Below, one piece after another: positions 1 to 7,668 of a stretch of DNA of 29,222 nucleotides; position 1 is the stretch's first letter, and every line of letters starts with the position of its first letter. The translations under genes and the position numbers were made by a program. This stretch comes from Caryophanales bacterium UBA7057. GTDB lineage: Bacteria; Bacillota_I; Bacilli_A; RF39; UBA660. The notes below the pieces were generated by a model. That model worked only from the letters and a program-made list of their open reading frames with translations. It was not told the origin of the DNA and did not search any database. Where the stretch lies: NCBI GenBank assembly GCA_002493865.1, contig DLAC01000022.1, positions 1 through 29,222 on the forward strand, in the 5' to 3' direction.

Positions 1-3
1 TAG

Positions 4-32
4 TTGACAAATCACTTTATTATTAATATTAT
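4..32 (+). promoter_or_regulatory. SigA-type promoter of the unknown-PRPP operon
   Basis: TTGACA at 4-9, a 17-bp spacer and TATTAT at 27-32. This is close to the housekeeping consensus and lies about 75 bp upstream of the first gene. A palindrome overlaps the last base of the -10 box and is listed separately. Confidence 0.8.
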
Positions 33-89
33 GTTAATAACAAAAAGAAATTTTATTTTTAATTGTTGATATTAACAAAAAGTTAATAT
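32..89 (+). promoter_or_regulatory. Putative operators: TGTTAATAACA and a downstream inverted repeat
   Basis: TGTTAATAACA (32-42) is a perfect palindrome around one central base and starts on the last base of the -10 box. A second dyad lies between promoter and SD: ATATTAAC (69-76) and GTTAATAT (82-89) separated by AAAAA. Both share the half-site GTTAATA. The same 11-mer sits at the identical place in the promoter at 1663-1691. The regulator is not identifiable from the sequence. Confidence 0.6.
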
Positions 90-108
90 GTAGAAAGAGG
101 AGAAAAAT

Positions 109-519
109 ATGGAAACAAAATTTAATAAACAAGAAACAATAAAATTATTAGAAGAATATTATCAAAAGTTAGAAGGTAAGAAAGTAAAGGTAAGTATATC
201 TGCTAAATCAGGAACATTTGGATTATATGAAACTAAAGGTTGTCAAACTACTATTACTGTTACAGAGAGGATGGAGATAGCTGGAATGAATAAAGATGTA
301 TCTGTTACGTTACCAGAAGAAGATTTAAAAAGAAATTTAACTGCTTTATTTGCACTTTATGATTTTGATGTTAAAGGTGTAGATATTGATGATGGTTTAT
401 CTTCTCATTGGGAAGGCTATGGTATGATGGAACATCAAGTTGAAAGAGCTTACTTTAATGGTATAACAGTTAATTTAGAAAAAGCAAAACAAAAAAATCT
501 AGGTATGTATTATAGATAA
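109..519 (+). CDS. Unknown conserved-looking protein, 136 aa
   Basis: I do not recognise this family. The protein is soluble-looking, with no signal peptide or membrane segment, and slightly acidic. It starts with a basic helix-like stretch (residues 5-30), followed by a beta-rich middle and a Gly/Trp-containing segment near residue 100 (SSHWEGYG). The ATG at 109 has a strong SD (AGGAG, 98-102), so expression is likely. It is the first gene after a consensus promoter and lies 38 nt before the PRPP-synthetase-like gene, with no terminator between, so the two are probably cotranscribed. A link to nucleotide or phosphoribosyl metabolism would be inference from this position only. Confidence 0.75.
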   Translation: METKFNKQETIKLLEEYYQKLEGKKVKVSISAKSGTFGLYETKGCQTTITVTERMEIAGMNKDVSVTLPEEDLKRNLTALFALYDFDVKGVDIDDGLSSHWEGYGMMEHQVERAYFNGITVNLEKAKQKNLGMYYR

Positions 520-557
520 AAATAATATTTATAAATTATAGATTAGGAGTGAATAGA

Positions 558-1634
558 ATGAGTAAGTTAAAATTAATTGTAATGAATAATATAAAAGAAT
601 TAGGCAATAAAGTTAATGATAGTTTAAAGAAATTAAATAAGACAGATAAAGATTATATTGTATCAATGACTAGTAATAGATTTAGTAATGGTGAAGGTAA
701 AGTGAAGATAAATGAATCTGTTAATGGAGATGATATTTATATACTTAGTGATGTTGGTAATTATGGAGTAAGTTATCAAATGCATGGAAGGGAACACTTT
801 ATGTCACCTGATGAGCATTTTGAGGATATAAAAAGAGTAATTGCAGCAACATCTGGGCATGCTTCAAAAATAAATGTTATAATGCCACTTTTATATGAAT
901 CAAGACAACATAAGAGAAGAGGCAACGAGTCACTAGATTGTGCTATTGCATTACAAGAATTAGAAAGAATAGGTGTAGATAATATTATTACGTTTGATGC
1001 ACATGATCCAAGTATATGTAATGCTATACCTAGATTACCTTTTGAAAATTTCTATCCTACTCATAGAATACTAGAGGAATTAATAGAGAATGAAGATATT
1101 AATGATATGTTAGTTATAAGTCCTGATATGGGTGCGATGGAAAGAGCTAGATATTACGCAGATATGCTAGGTTGCGATGTTGGAGTATTCTATAAAAGAA
1201 GAGATTTAAGTAAAGTTGTTAATGGAAAAAATCCAATAGTAGAGCATATGTATATGGGAGCAGATCCTAAGGATAAAGATGTTATTGTTGTAGATGATAT
1301 GATAGCTAGTGGAGGATCTATCTTAGATGTAGCAGAGAATTTAAGAAATAGAGGAGCAAGAAAAATATATTTAATTGCAACATTTGCTTTATTTACTGAA
1401 GGAACAGAAAAGTTTAGTGAAGCTTACGAAAAGGGATTATTTGATAAGTTATATTCTACTAATTTGTCTTATGTTCCGGATGATATTAAGAATAATAAAT
1501 GGTATGTAGATGTAGATATAGCTCAGTATATAGCATTAATAATAGATACCTTTAATAAGAAAAAAAATATAGAATCTTTATGGAATGGTAAGAAAAAAGT
1601 AATAGATAAGATAAATCAGAAAAAGAATATGTAA
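558..1634 (+). CDS. Ribose-phosphate pyrophosphokinase-like (PRPP synthetase family) protein, 358 aa
   Basis: PRPP synthetases transfer the ATP diphosphate group to ribose 5-phosphate. Family landmarks are visible in order: RFSNGE (41-46, usually RFSDGE), DAHDP (147-151, usually DLHAP), a SPDMGAMERAR segment (usually SPDHGGVVRAR, so the His is Met), KRR of the catalytic loop (213-215), and the PRPP loop VIVVDDMIASGGS (242-254). The protein is longer than a standard Prs (about 315 aa) because of insertions after residue 65 and near the loop, plus a lysine-rich tail. This suggests a divergent paralogue rather than the housekeeping Prs. I chose ATG 558 because the AGGAG at 545-549 overlaps the alternative GTG 549 and gives an 8-nt spacing to 558. 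Confidence 0.8.
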   Translation: MSKLKLIVMNNIKELGNKVNDSLKKLNKTDKDYIVSMTSNRFSNGEGKVKINESVNGDDIYILSDVGNYGVSYQMHGREHFMSPDEHFEDIKRVIAATSGHASKINVIMPLLYESRQHKRRGNESLDCAIALQELERIGVDNIITFDAHDPSICNAIPRLPFENFYPTHRILEELIENEDINDMLVISPDMGAMERARYYADMLGCDVGVFYKRRDLSKVVNGKNPIVEHMYMGADPKDKDVIVVDDMIASGGSILDVAENLRNRGARKIYLIATFALFTEGTEKFSEAYEKGLFDKLYSTNLSYVPDDIKNNKWYVDVDIAQYIALIIDTFNKKKNIESLWNGKKKVIDKINQKKNM

Positions 1635-1662
1635 TAGTTTTTAATTTTTTGTTAAAAACATA

Positions 1663-1701
1663 TTGACATTCATATATCTTTTTAATATAATGTTAATAAC
1701 A
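1663..1701 (+). promoter_or_regulatory. Promoter with operator palindrome for the AAA+ ATPase operon
   Basis: TTGACA (1663-1668), a 17-bp spacer and a perfect TATAAT (1686-1691). TGTTAATAACA (1691-1701) begins on the last base of the -10, exactly as in the promoter at 4-42. An inverted repeat GTTTTTAA / TTAAAAAC (1637-1644 and 1652-1659) ends 3 bp before the -35 box. It has no U-tract behind it, so it is a poor terminator and may be part of the control region. Confidence 0.75.
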
Positions 1702-1714
1702 AAGAAAAATTATG

Positions 1715-1766
1715 AATTCTTTGCATATTATCTGTTTGGTGCTAAATCATTACTAAGCAAGGAATT
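1715..1766 (+). other. Leader stem enclosing a 32-nt loop
   Basis: AATTCTTTGC (1715-1724) pairs with GCAAGGAATT (1757-1766) with one G-U wobble. It lies in the untranslated leader between the promoter and the SD of the ATPase gene. I do not recognise a known riboswitch class. It may be a leader structure or chance. Confidence 0.35.
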
Positions 1767-1792
1767 TATAGAAATTTTAGGAGGGTTTTGAA

Positions 1793-3505
1793 ATGGAAAA
1801 TAATGAAAATTATGAACAACTTTTTATTGCTTATAAAGGTGCCTATGACGAGGATAGAAAAATACAAAAAAGAATGCGGTTATTTTTAGGAGAACGACTT
1901 TCTAACTCAAGGGATTATACAATAAAATATGAAAGCGAGTGCTTTGGTGATAGTATGATAGAATTTGCGAAAATTATACCAGAACGTCTCTATGGAGAAC
2001 CGCGTGTTGAAATTCCAGAACATACAATTACTGTGAGTGGTTATCGCCCAGATGAAGCCTTTGGAAATACAATGAAAGCACTTGAAGATTTTTCATTCCA
2101 GATTAGCGGTTCGTATTTACAGCATAAGAGTTCTGTATTCCGGGAGTTATCTAATCTTCATTTTTGCTCTGCGTTTTGGGACCCAAAAAAAGACGCAATC
2201 GTCGCAGGTGTTACAGAACCAAATTGTGAATATGCACATTTGTATTATGGCTATATGGGGGATGGAAATGATTTCATATTTTCGAATTATGAAGATGTAT
2301 TAAAAGATTTTTGTATAGAAGTGTATGAAATGCCTAAAAATACTTATATGGAAAATGGAAAATTTTATACATTGGATGGAAAGGAAATTCCAAGGCAAGA
2401 GGTAGAAAAAGAACATTATTCGAAACAAGCATTAGATCCTTTCTCTGATGATATCCATCAGGAAGTAAAGAAGCAGGCAGAAAAATGTTTACAGGATTAT
2501 TTATCTTCCATTGACAAACAAGAAGAATTGAATCAAGAAATCAAAAAACAAATTTTGGAGGCTACTAAAAAAGTCATAGAAGAATATAACATGGAAGAAT
2601 ATATAGGGAGTCAATTAGAAGATAAATTAAATGAAAAAGTAGTAGAATACACAGGTCAAATGCAATTACCAGTCGTTCATGTTGTGAAGTTGAATGATAC
2701 GGTTTTAGGACAAACGAAAGGTGGTTTCTATCACGAAAAGTTTGAACAGATTTTAAGACAGGTTCAACTAGATTCCCCAATTATGTTAATCGGTCCTGCT
2801 GGTAGTGGAAAGAATGTTGCAGTATCTCAAGTTGCTGATGCTTTAGGATTACATATGTATTATACGAATAATGCTTCTAATGAATTTAAACTGACGGGAT
2901 TTATTGATGCGAGTGGTACTTATCGAGATACGGAGTTTTATAAAGCCTTTAAATATGGTGGAGTGTTTTTCCTAGATGAAATTGATTGTTCCGATCCATC
3001 TTCTTTGATTGTCATCAATTCTGCTCTTGCCAATGGATATATGGCATTTCCTCATGAAACAATAGACAGACATCCCAATTTTCGCATTATTGCTGCTGCG
3101 AATACTTGGGGAAAGGGAGCCGATTTACAGTATGTAGGTCGTAATCCTTTAGATGCCGCTACACTAGACCGATTTGATAATATTTTCTTTGATTATGATC
3201 AGAACCTAGAACGAGCACTATATCCAAATGATGAGGTATTACAATTTATGTGGGCATTTAGAAATGCTGTATATCAATCAAGAGTTTCACATATCGTTTC
3301 TACTCGTGGGATTGGCGCCGTTTATAAAAAAGAAATCAATGGAATTCCTGTACAAGATATTTTAACCTCTAATGTGATTAAAAATTTAGGGCAAGACGAT
3401 ATCAATACAATTATTGGAAATATGAAAGATATCGATGAAAATAATAAATATTATGAGGGTATTACACAATATGGTAGCAACAAGCAATTGAGGTTGATTA
3501 GCTAG
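1793..3505 (+). CDS. MoxR-like AAA+ ATPase, 570 aa
   Basis: The AAA+ module lies in the C-terminal half: Walker A GPAGSGKN (334-341), Walker B VFFLDEID (391-398), sensor 1 with AAAN (N437), and Arg residues R450 and R460 as candidate arginine fingers (DAATLDRFDN). This arrangement fits the MoxR/CbbQ/AAA_5 group, whose members remodel client complexes and usually act with a VWA-domain partner. Residues 1-215 show no recognised domain. A charged, probably coiled-coil stretch (about 215-285, KKQAEKCLQD...) links it to the ATPase. The SD AGGAGGG (1779-1785) supports ATG 1793. The next gene starts 1 nt after the stop, which implies translational coupling and a joint function. The client is unknown; a phage or mobile-element origin is possible but not shown. 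Confidence 0.8.
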   Translation: MENNENYEQLFIAYKGAYDEDRKIQKRMRLFLGERLSNSRDYTIKYESECFGDSMIEFAKIIPERLYGEPRVEIPEHTITVSGYRPDEAFGNTMKALEDFSFQISGSYLQHKSSVFRELSNLHFCSAFWDPKKDAIVAGVTEPNCEYAHLYYGYMGDGNDFIFSNYEDVLKDFCIEVYEMPKNTYMENGKFYTLDGKEIPRQEVEKEHYSKQALDPFSDDIHQEVKKQAEKCLQDYLSSIDKQEELNQEIKKQILEATKKVIEEYNMEEYIGSQLEDKLNEKVVEYTGQMQLPVVHVVKLNDTVLGQTKGGFYHEKFEQILRQVQLDSPIMLIGPAGSGKNVAVSQVADALGLHMYYTNNASNEFKLTGFIDASGTYRDTEFYKAFKYGGVFFLDEIDCSDPSSLIVINSALANGYMAFPHETIDRHPNFRIIAAANTWGKGADLQYVGRNPLDAATLDRFDNIFFDYDQNLERALYPNDEVLQFMWAFRNAVYQSRVSHIVSTRGIGAVYKKEINGIPVQDILTSNVIKNLGQDDINTIIGNMKDIDENNKYYEGITQYGSNKQLRLIS

Positions 3506-3506
3506 T

Positions 3507-4394
3507 ATGTATCGGTATTATAGTAAATATGGAAAGATGATTATGGAATATGATTTTGATTCCATTTTCGAATTCATTGATTATTTAGATCATACGCCTA
3601 CCAATCTAGATGCTTGGGGTTGTGAGGAATTAGAAAGCATGACAGGTAGCTATTATTTTTGCAAGACCCACTCATTAGAGGAAGCGAAAGATTTTTGTAA
3701 ATACGGATACCATGAAGATTTTGAACGGTTGGTAGATCTAAAATTGCAATTAGAAAAATATATAAAAGCATCTTGTGTGAAAAATAAGCAATCTCATTTT
3801 TACGTTGGTTATGCACCGGATGTGAAGGCCTATTTAGAGGGAAATCCACTTTCTATGTTTCATAGAGAAAATCCGAAAAGAAACCATATTGATATTTATT
3901 ATAATTCTGGAGTTTCATGGGATACTTCAACTTCCAGTATATTTAATCGAGGCGCCATTACTTTATGTATCGTGGAAATGTTAGAAAAGATGGGGTTTAG
4001 TGTTGGATTTCATGTATTCTCAATGACAGAACACAAGAATCAAGTACATTATTCTAAATTTCATTTAAAAAAGAATGGGGAAAGACTCAATATACAAAAA
4101 TTGTATTTTCCACTTTGCAGTCCATCTTTCTTTAGAAGATTGGTTTTTAGATTATGCGAAGAAACGCCTGATATCATGCATCACTGGACTGATGGATATG
4201 GATTTCCAGCAGGCGATTATACCATTCGGAAGATGATTGATTTAAAGGACGATGATATTGTCATCTGTCGGCCTCAAGAAATGGGGGTTAAAGGTTATAA
4301 CTTATTAGATGATGCAAATGCAATGTTTGATTATATCAATGATTCTACCAGTGAAAAAGTTGAGTTTGAACATTTTAAAGAATTAGTAAAGTAA
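3507..4394 (+). CDS. Partner of the MoxR-like ATPase, possible degenerate VWA-like protein, 295 aa
   Basis: No confident family. Residues around 128-170 have the layout of a von Willebrand A core: a hydrophobic strand ending in IYYNSGVS, a Ser/Thr-rich loop, then a long helix (NRGAITLCIVEMLEKMGF) and a second strand (SVGFHVFS). The DxSxS metal-site motif expected in a classical VWA domain is not present as such, so metal binding is doubtful. MoxR ATPases are commonly paired with VWA proteins, which makes this reading plausible, but it rests on context and secondary-structure pattern. The gene follows the ATPase stop by 1 nt with only a weak SD-like GAGG, so it is likely translated by coupling. 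No signal peptide or membrane segment is seen. Confidence 0.6.
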   Translation: MYRYYSKYGKMIMEYDFDSIFEFIDYLDHTPTNLDAWGCEELESMTGSYYFCKTHSLEEAKDFCKYGYHEDFERLVDLKLQLEKYIKASCVKNKQSHFYVGYAPDVKAYLEGNPLSMFHRENPKRNHIDIYYNSGVSWDTSTSSIFNRGAITLCIVEMLEKMGFSVGFHVFSMTEHKNQVHYSKFHLKKNGERLNIQKLYFPLCSPSFFRRLVFRLCEETPDIMHHWTDGYGFPAGDYTIRKMIDLKDDDIVICRPQEMGVKGYNLLDDANAMFDYINDSTSEKVEFEHFKELVK

Positions 4395-4460
4395 ATTTCA
4401 AAATATATAGAGAAAATCTCTTCGTATGATATAATTTTTTTATAGACATGTTAAAATCCT

Positions 4461-4514
4461 TTGACAGATTTCCAAACTCTTTTGGTAGATTTTTGAATTT
4501 TACTTTTATATAAT
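4461..4514 (+). promoter_or_regulatory. Control region of the first XRE-membrane regulator
   Basis: TATAAT at 4509-4514 is a good -10, but its -35 position (TAGATT) is poor. A block TTGACAGATTTCCAA starts at 4461, exactly 42 bp upstream of the -10, followed by GGT.GA. The same block with the same 42-bp distance occurs before the second XRE regulator (15646-15699). CCAAA and TTTGG in the block form a short dyad. This looks like a regulator-binding site rather than a simple -35. Confidence 0.5.
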
Positions 4515-4538
4515 GCTTGTTGAAAGGGGAGATAGATT

Positions 4539-5093
4539 TTGAATCTAGGAAATAAAATTTTAGAATTTCGGAAAAAACTTGGACTCTCTCAAGAACAATT
4601 GGGGGAAAGGGTCAATGTTACAAGGCAAACCATCTCTAACTGGGAGCTTGGGGAAACTTCTCCGAATATTGAACAATTAAAATTACTTTCACAAGTATTT
4701 CATGTGAGTATCGATGAACTGTTAGATAATGATACTCATAATATTTTGGTAGAGAAAGTCAGTAATACTGAAAAACTCGCAGGTATTATTATTAAAATAT
4801 TAAAGGGAATTGGTATTTTTCTATTACTTTATTTACTCTTTATTGTGGTGGCAATTATTCTTTTTTCTGGTCCTCGAACGACTACAAGCAATTCACACTC
4901 CGCAACTGTTGAATGTTCACTGAGTGAAAAAGACTATTCAATTTCTGTAGGAAGTGATGGATATTTTAATTGTTCCAACTGTGATAAGAATCTACAAAAG
5001 AATTTAAAAGGTATGATCGATTATTCAGATATTGATGAATCGATTCTAGAAATAGAGAATTATTTTCAAGAATCTGGTGGAGGCTGTGAATAA
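4539..5093 (+). CDS. XRE-family HTH regulator with one membrane segment and a Cys-containing outer domain, 184 aa
   Basis: Residues 1-65 form a canonical Cro/CI-type HTH (LSQEQLGERVNVTRQTISNW). A single hydrophobic segment (about 84-112) follows. The C-terminal 70 residues, predicted outside the membrane, contain four Cys including a CSNC pair. The topology suggests a one-component sensor that reads an external signal and binds DNA at the membrane; this is inference. I chose the TTG start at 4539 because AAGGGGA lies 8 nt upstream and the domain begins directly (MNLGNKILEFRKK). It is monocistronic, with the WYL regulator 51 nt downstream. Confidence 0.8.
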   Translation: MNLGNKILEFRKKLGLSQEQLGERVNVTRQTISNWELGETSPNIEQLKLLSQVFHVSIDELLDNDTHNILVEKVSNTEKLAGIIIKILKGIGIFLLLYLLFIVVAIILFSGPRTTTSNSHSATVECSLSEKDYSISVGSDGYFNCSNCDKNLQKNLKGMIDYSDIDESILEIENYFQESGGGCE

Positions 5094-5144
5094 AAAAACA
5101 TCTATGGAATAAAATTTTCAAAACTATGATTCGGGGGGTGCCAT

Positions 5145-6038
5145 ATGAAGCATAATCGTTTATTTGGAATTCTATATTTATTACTTTCTAATGAAACGAT
5201 GACTGCGAGTGATTTAGCGAGTTATTTTGAAGTGTCAGTCAGAACTATTTATCGCGACATTGAGTCACTCAGTGAGTTACATATACCCATTTACATGAGT
5301 AAAGGTAAAAATGGTGGGATTCATTTACTAGATCACTATAAATTAGATAAAGCATTATTATCAGATGAAGAACAGGATCAAATATTATTTTCATTAGAAG
5401 GGATCAATCGATTACAAGTTGATAAAAATCATGTTTATGAGAAAATGAAAAGTATATTTTCAAAAGATGATGAAAATTGGTTTGAAGTAGATTTCTCAGT
5501 ATGGGATCAATCTGATATTCATAAAGAAAATTTTGAAATTATTAAAAATGCAATTATTCATAAAAATGTCATAGAATTTCTTTATTTTAATTCTTATGGT
5601 ACCTCTAGGGTAAGAAAAGTAGAACCTTTAAAATTATATTTTAAATATAATTCTTGGTATTTATGTGGATTTGATATTGATAAAAACGATACTCGTTTTT
5701 TTAAAATTATGAGGATCAAACATTTAAAATTACTAGATGAAACTTTCGAAAGAAAAACAGTAAATAATTTGAGTTTTGAAGATATTCCTCCTAAAATAGT
5801 TCAGTTAGTGTTACAGATTGATCAAAAACTTTCTTATAGGGTCTATGATGAATTTGACGAATCGTGTATCAAGAAACTAGAGGATGGTAATTTTATAGTC
5901 ACAGTAGAATTTCCTTTTAGTGATTGGATTTACGGATATATTCTTTCATTTGGAGAGTTTGTGAAGGTATTAGAACCGGAAGCTGTTCAGAAGGAAATTA
6001 TAGATAGGTTAAAGAAAAGTTTAAATAATTACTCTTAA
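5145..6038 (+). CDS. WYL-domain transcriptional regulator (YafY/DeoR-type HTH), 297 aa
   Basis: An N-terminal winged HTH (residues 1-58, TASDLASYFEVSVRTIYRDIE) is followed by a WYL ligand-binding domain with the W-Y-L triad at 171-173 and the usual WCX-type extension (about 215-297). WYL regulators sense nucleic acid or small ligands and control neighbouring genes. A G-rich SD (GGGGGG) precedes ATG 5145. A perfect 10-bp-arm inverted repeat begins at its stop codon and abuts the promoter of the following GyrI-like/GNAT operon, so that operon is its likely target. Confidence 0.9.
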   Translation: MKHNRLFGILYLLLSNETMTASDLASYFEVSVRTIYRDIESLSELHIPIYMSKGKNGGIHLLDHYKLDKALLSDEEQDQILFSLEGINRLQVDKNHVYEKMKSIFSKDDENWFEVDFSVWDQSDIHKENFEIIKNAIIHKNVIEFLYFNSYGTSRVRKVEPLKLYFKYNSWYLCGFDIDKNDTRFFKIMRIKHLKLLDETFERKTVNNLSFEDIPPKIVQLVLQIDQKLSYRVYDEFDESCIKKLEDGNFIVTVEFPFSDWIYGYILSFGEFVKVLEPEAVQKEIIDRLKKSLNNYS

Positions 6039-6060
6039 TATGACAATACGTTGTCATATT
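6037..6060 (+). promoter_or_regulatory. Perfect palindrome, probable WYL operator (may also terminate the WYL gene)
   Basis: AATATGACAA (6037-6046), loop TACG, TTGTCATATT (6051-6060): 10-bp arms without mismatch. It sits immediately upstream of the TATAAT at 6080-6085 and covers the -35 region. The T-rich run after it (TCTTTT) means it could also act as a terminator for the WYL gene. Confidence 0.65.
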
Positions 6061-6079
6061 TCTTTTGCTATCATTCTGT

Positions 6080-6085
6080 TATAAT
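6080..6085 (+). promoter_or_regulatory. -10 box of the GyrI-like operon
   Basis: A perfect TATAAT, 21 nt before the start codon. No good -35 is seen at 17 bp (TATTTC), which fits an operon under regulator control. The palindrome at 6037-6060 borders it. Confidence 0.55.
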
Positions 6086-6106
6086 GAATGAAGGAGGAGA
6101 AGAAAT

Positions 6107-6763
6107 ATGGCATTTGATTTTAAGAAAGAATATAAGGAATTTTATATGCCAAAGAATCAACCTAGTATTGTTAGAATTCCTAAAATGAATTACATTGCAG
6201 TTGAGGGAAAGGGTAACCCCAATGATGAAAATGGGGAGTATCAGGAAAGTCTTGGATTATTATATGGAATTGCATTTACGATTAAGATGAGTTATAAAGG
6301 ATCACATAAAATCGATGGTTATTTTGAATATGTGGTTCCTCCATTAGAAGGCCTTTGGTGGCAAGAGGGAAGGAAGAATGACTTTGATTATAATCATAAG
6401 GATAAAATGCATTTTATTTCCATGATTCGATTACCTGATTTTGTCACAAAAGAAGACTTTGATTGGGCACTAGAAGAAGCAACGAAAAAGAAAAAACTGG
6501 ATTTTTCTAAAGTTCAATTTTTAACTTATGATGAAGGTGTTTGTGTTCAATGTATGCATATTGGTTCCTATGATGATGAACCTGCTACTGTTGAATTCAT
6601 GCACAACTATATGAAAGAAAATGGATATGAACTTGATATCACAGATACAAGATATCATCATGAAATCTATTTAAGTGATCCTAGAAGATGTGATAGTTCT
6701 AAGTTAAAAACGGTGATTAGACACCCAGTTAAAAAGAGAAAAAAATTAAAATTTGAGGAGTAA
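6107..6763 (+). CDS. GyrI-like small-molecule-binding domain protein, 218 aa
   Basis: The protein resembles the stand-alone GyrI-like family: an N-terminal segment with a PKMNYIAVEGKGNPN core, a YFEYVVPPLEGLWW segment, and the late VCVQCMHIGSYDDEPAT strand-helix. GyrI-like/SRPBCC-type folds bind hydrophobic ligands in multidrug regulators. There is no DNA-binding domain here, so the protein probably binds or hydrolyses a ligand. The SD GGAGGAG precedes ATG 6107. It is followed 6 nt later by the GNAT gene; the two form an operon downstream of the WYL regulator. Confidence 0.8.
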   Translation: MAFDFKKEYKEFYMPKNQPSIVRIPKMNYIAVEGKGNPNDENGEYQESLGLLYGIAFTIKMSYKGSHKIDGYFEYVVPPLEGLWWQEGRKNDFDYNHKDKMHFISMIRLPDFVTKEDFDWALEEATKKKKLDFSKVQFLTYDEGVCVQCMHIGSYDDEPATVEFMHNYMKENGYELDITDTRYHHEIYLSDPRRCDSSKLKTVIRHPVKKRKKLKFEE

Positions 6764-6769
6764 AATAAG

Positions 6770-7522
6770 ATGAATGAATATATAAATTTAACACTAGAGA
6801 ATATTGATCAAGAACATATCTGTTGTGCGATTGGAGATAAAAAACATCAAAATGGTGTCGATAGCAAAAAGGAATGGATTAAAAGTAAATTAGAAGATGG
6901 TCATGTGTTTCGAAAGTTAAATGCTAGAGGGAAAGTATTTATTGAATATGAACCAATTGAAACGGCATGGGTTCCAATTATAGGAAAAAAATATGAATAT
7001 ATCTATTGCCTATGGGTAGCAGGAAGTTTTAAAGGGAAAGGGATTGCGAAAGAATTATTAGAGTATGCAATTGGTGATGCCAAAGAAAAAGGCATGAGTG
7101 GTCTATGTACTTTAGTTTCTAACAAGAAGAAACCATTTATTGGTGAAAAGAAATTCTTTGAACGTTTTGGTTTTAAGGTTGTAGATACCATCCGCGATTA
7201 TGAATTATTAGCACTTCAATTTAATGATAATGAAATCCCTAAATTTAATGATAGTGCTAGAAATATGGAAATAGATTGTGAGGAGTTTACTATTTATTAT
7301 AGTAATGAGTGTCCTTATGTAGAATATGAAGTACAGGAACTAACTGAATATGCCAAAGAAAAGAATACAAAAATCAACTTTATAAAAATTGATTCACTAG
7401 AAAAAGCAAAAAATGCACCTTGTATATTTAATAATTGGGCTAACTTTTATAAGGGCAAATTTATATCAAATACGATACTAAATGCAAATTCTTTTGAGAA
7501 ACTGGTTAAGGATAGAAAATAG
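6770..7522 (+). CDS. GNAT N-acetyltransferase with YoaP-like C-terminal domain, 250 aa
   Basis: The N-terminal GNAT fold (residues 1-150) has the acetyl-CoA motif A pattern GSFKGKGIAKELLEYAIGDA near 85-105 and the NKKKPFIGEKKFFERFGF segment. The C-terminal part (about 170-250) carries EFTIYYSNECPYVEYEV and fits the YoaP thioredoxin-like domain with a single active-site-like Cys. Total length matches Bacillus YoaP (about 250 aa). The acceptor substrate is unknown. It is the second gene of the WYL-linked operon. Confidence 0.8.
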   Translation: MNEYINLTLENIDQEHICCAIGDKKHQNGVDSKKEWIKSKLEDGHVFRKLNARGKVFIEYEPIETAWVPIIGKKYEYIYCLWVAGSFKGKGIAKELLEYAIGDAKEKGMSGLCTLVSNKKKPFIGEKKFFERFGFKVVDTIRDYELLALQFNDNEIPKFNDSARNMEIDCEEFTIYYSNECPYVEYEVQELTEYAKEKNTKINFIKIDSLEKAKNAPCIFNNWANFYKGKFISNTILNANSFEKLVKDRK

Positions 7523-7601
7523 GAGAAATGGAGTAGGAAACCTAGGAGAAAGCGACTGGACGAGTGAAATTTATTTTTTCCTTTTTTTAATATATTTTTA
7601 T

Positions 7602-7639
7602 ATTCTTTCATCCCTTTTGAAAGAATCCTATGCTATAAT
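7602..7639 (+). promoter_or_regulatory. Extended -10 promoter with inverted-repeat operator for the Fic gene
   Basis: TGC followed by TATAAT (7631-7639) is an extended -10; there is no consensus -35. Directly upstream, ATTCTTTCA (7602-7610) and TGAAAGAAT (7618-7626) form a perfect 9-bp inverted repeat with a 7-nt gap. It is not followed by a T-run, so an operator is more likely than a terminator. The stretch 7523-7600 shows nothing else I can name. Confidence 0.6.
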
Positions 7640-7668
7640 ATTAGGTAATAAAGCGAGGCGAACTTTCT

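Noticed and set aside
549..557. GTG 549 as start of the PRPP-like gene
   Set aside because: The AGGAG SD overlaps this GTG; ATG 558 has the proper spacing.
4461..4466. TTGACA as -35 box of the first XRE gene
   Set aside because: It lies 42 bp from the only good -10, far beyond a usable spacer; the same block and distance before the second XRE gene suggest a binding site.
7523..7600. Purine-rich stretch after the GNAT gene as a possible RNA gene
   Set aside because: No stable fold, promoter or terminator of its own could be made out.
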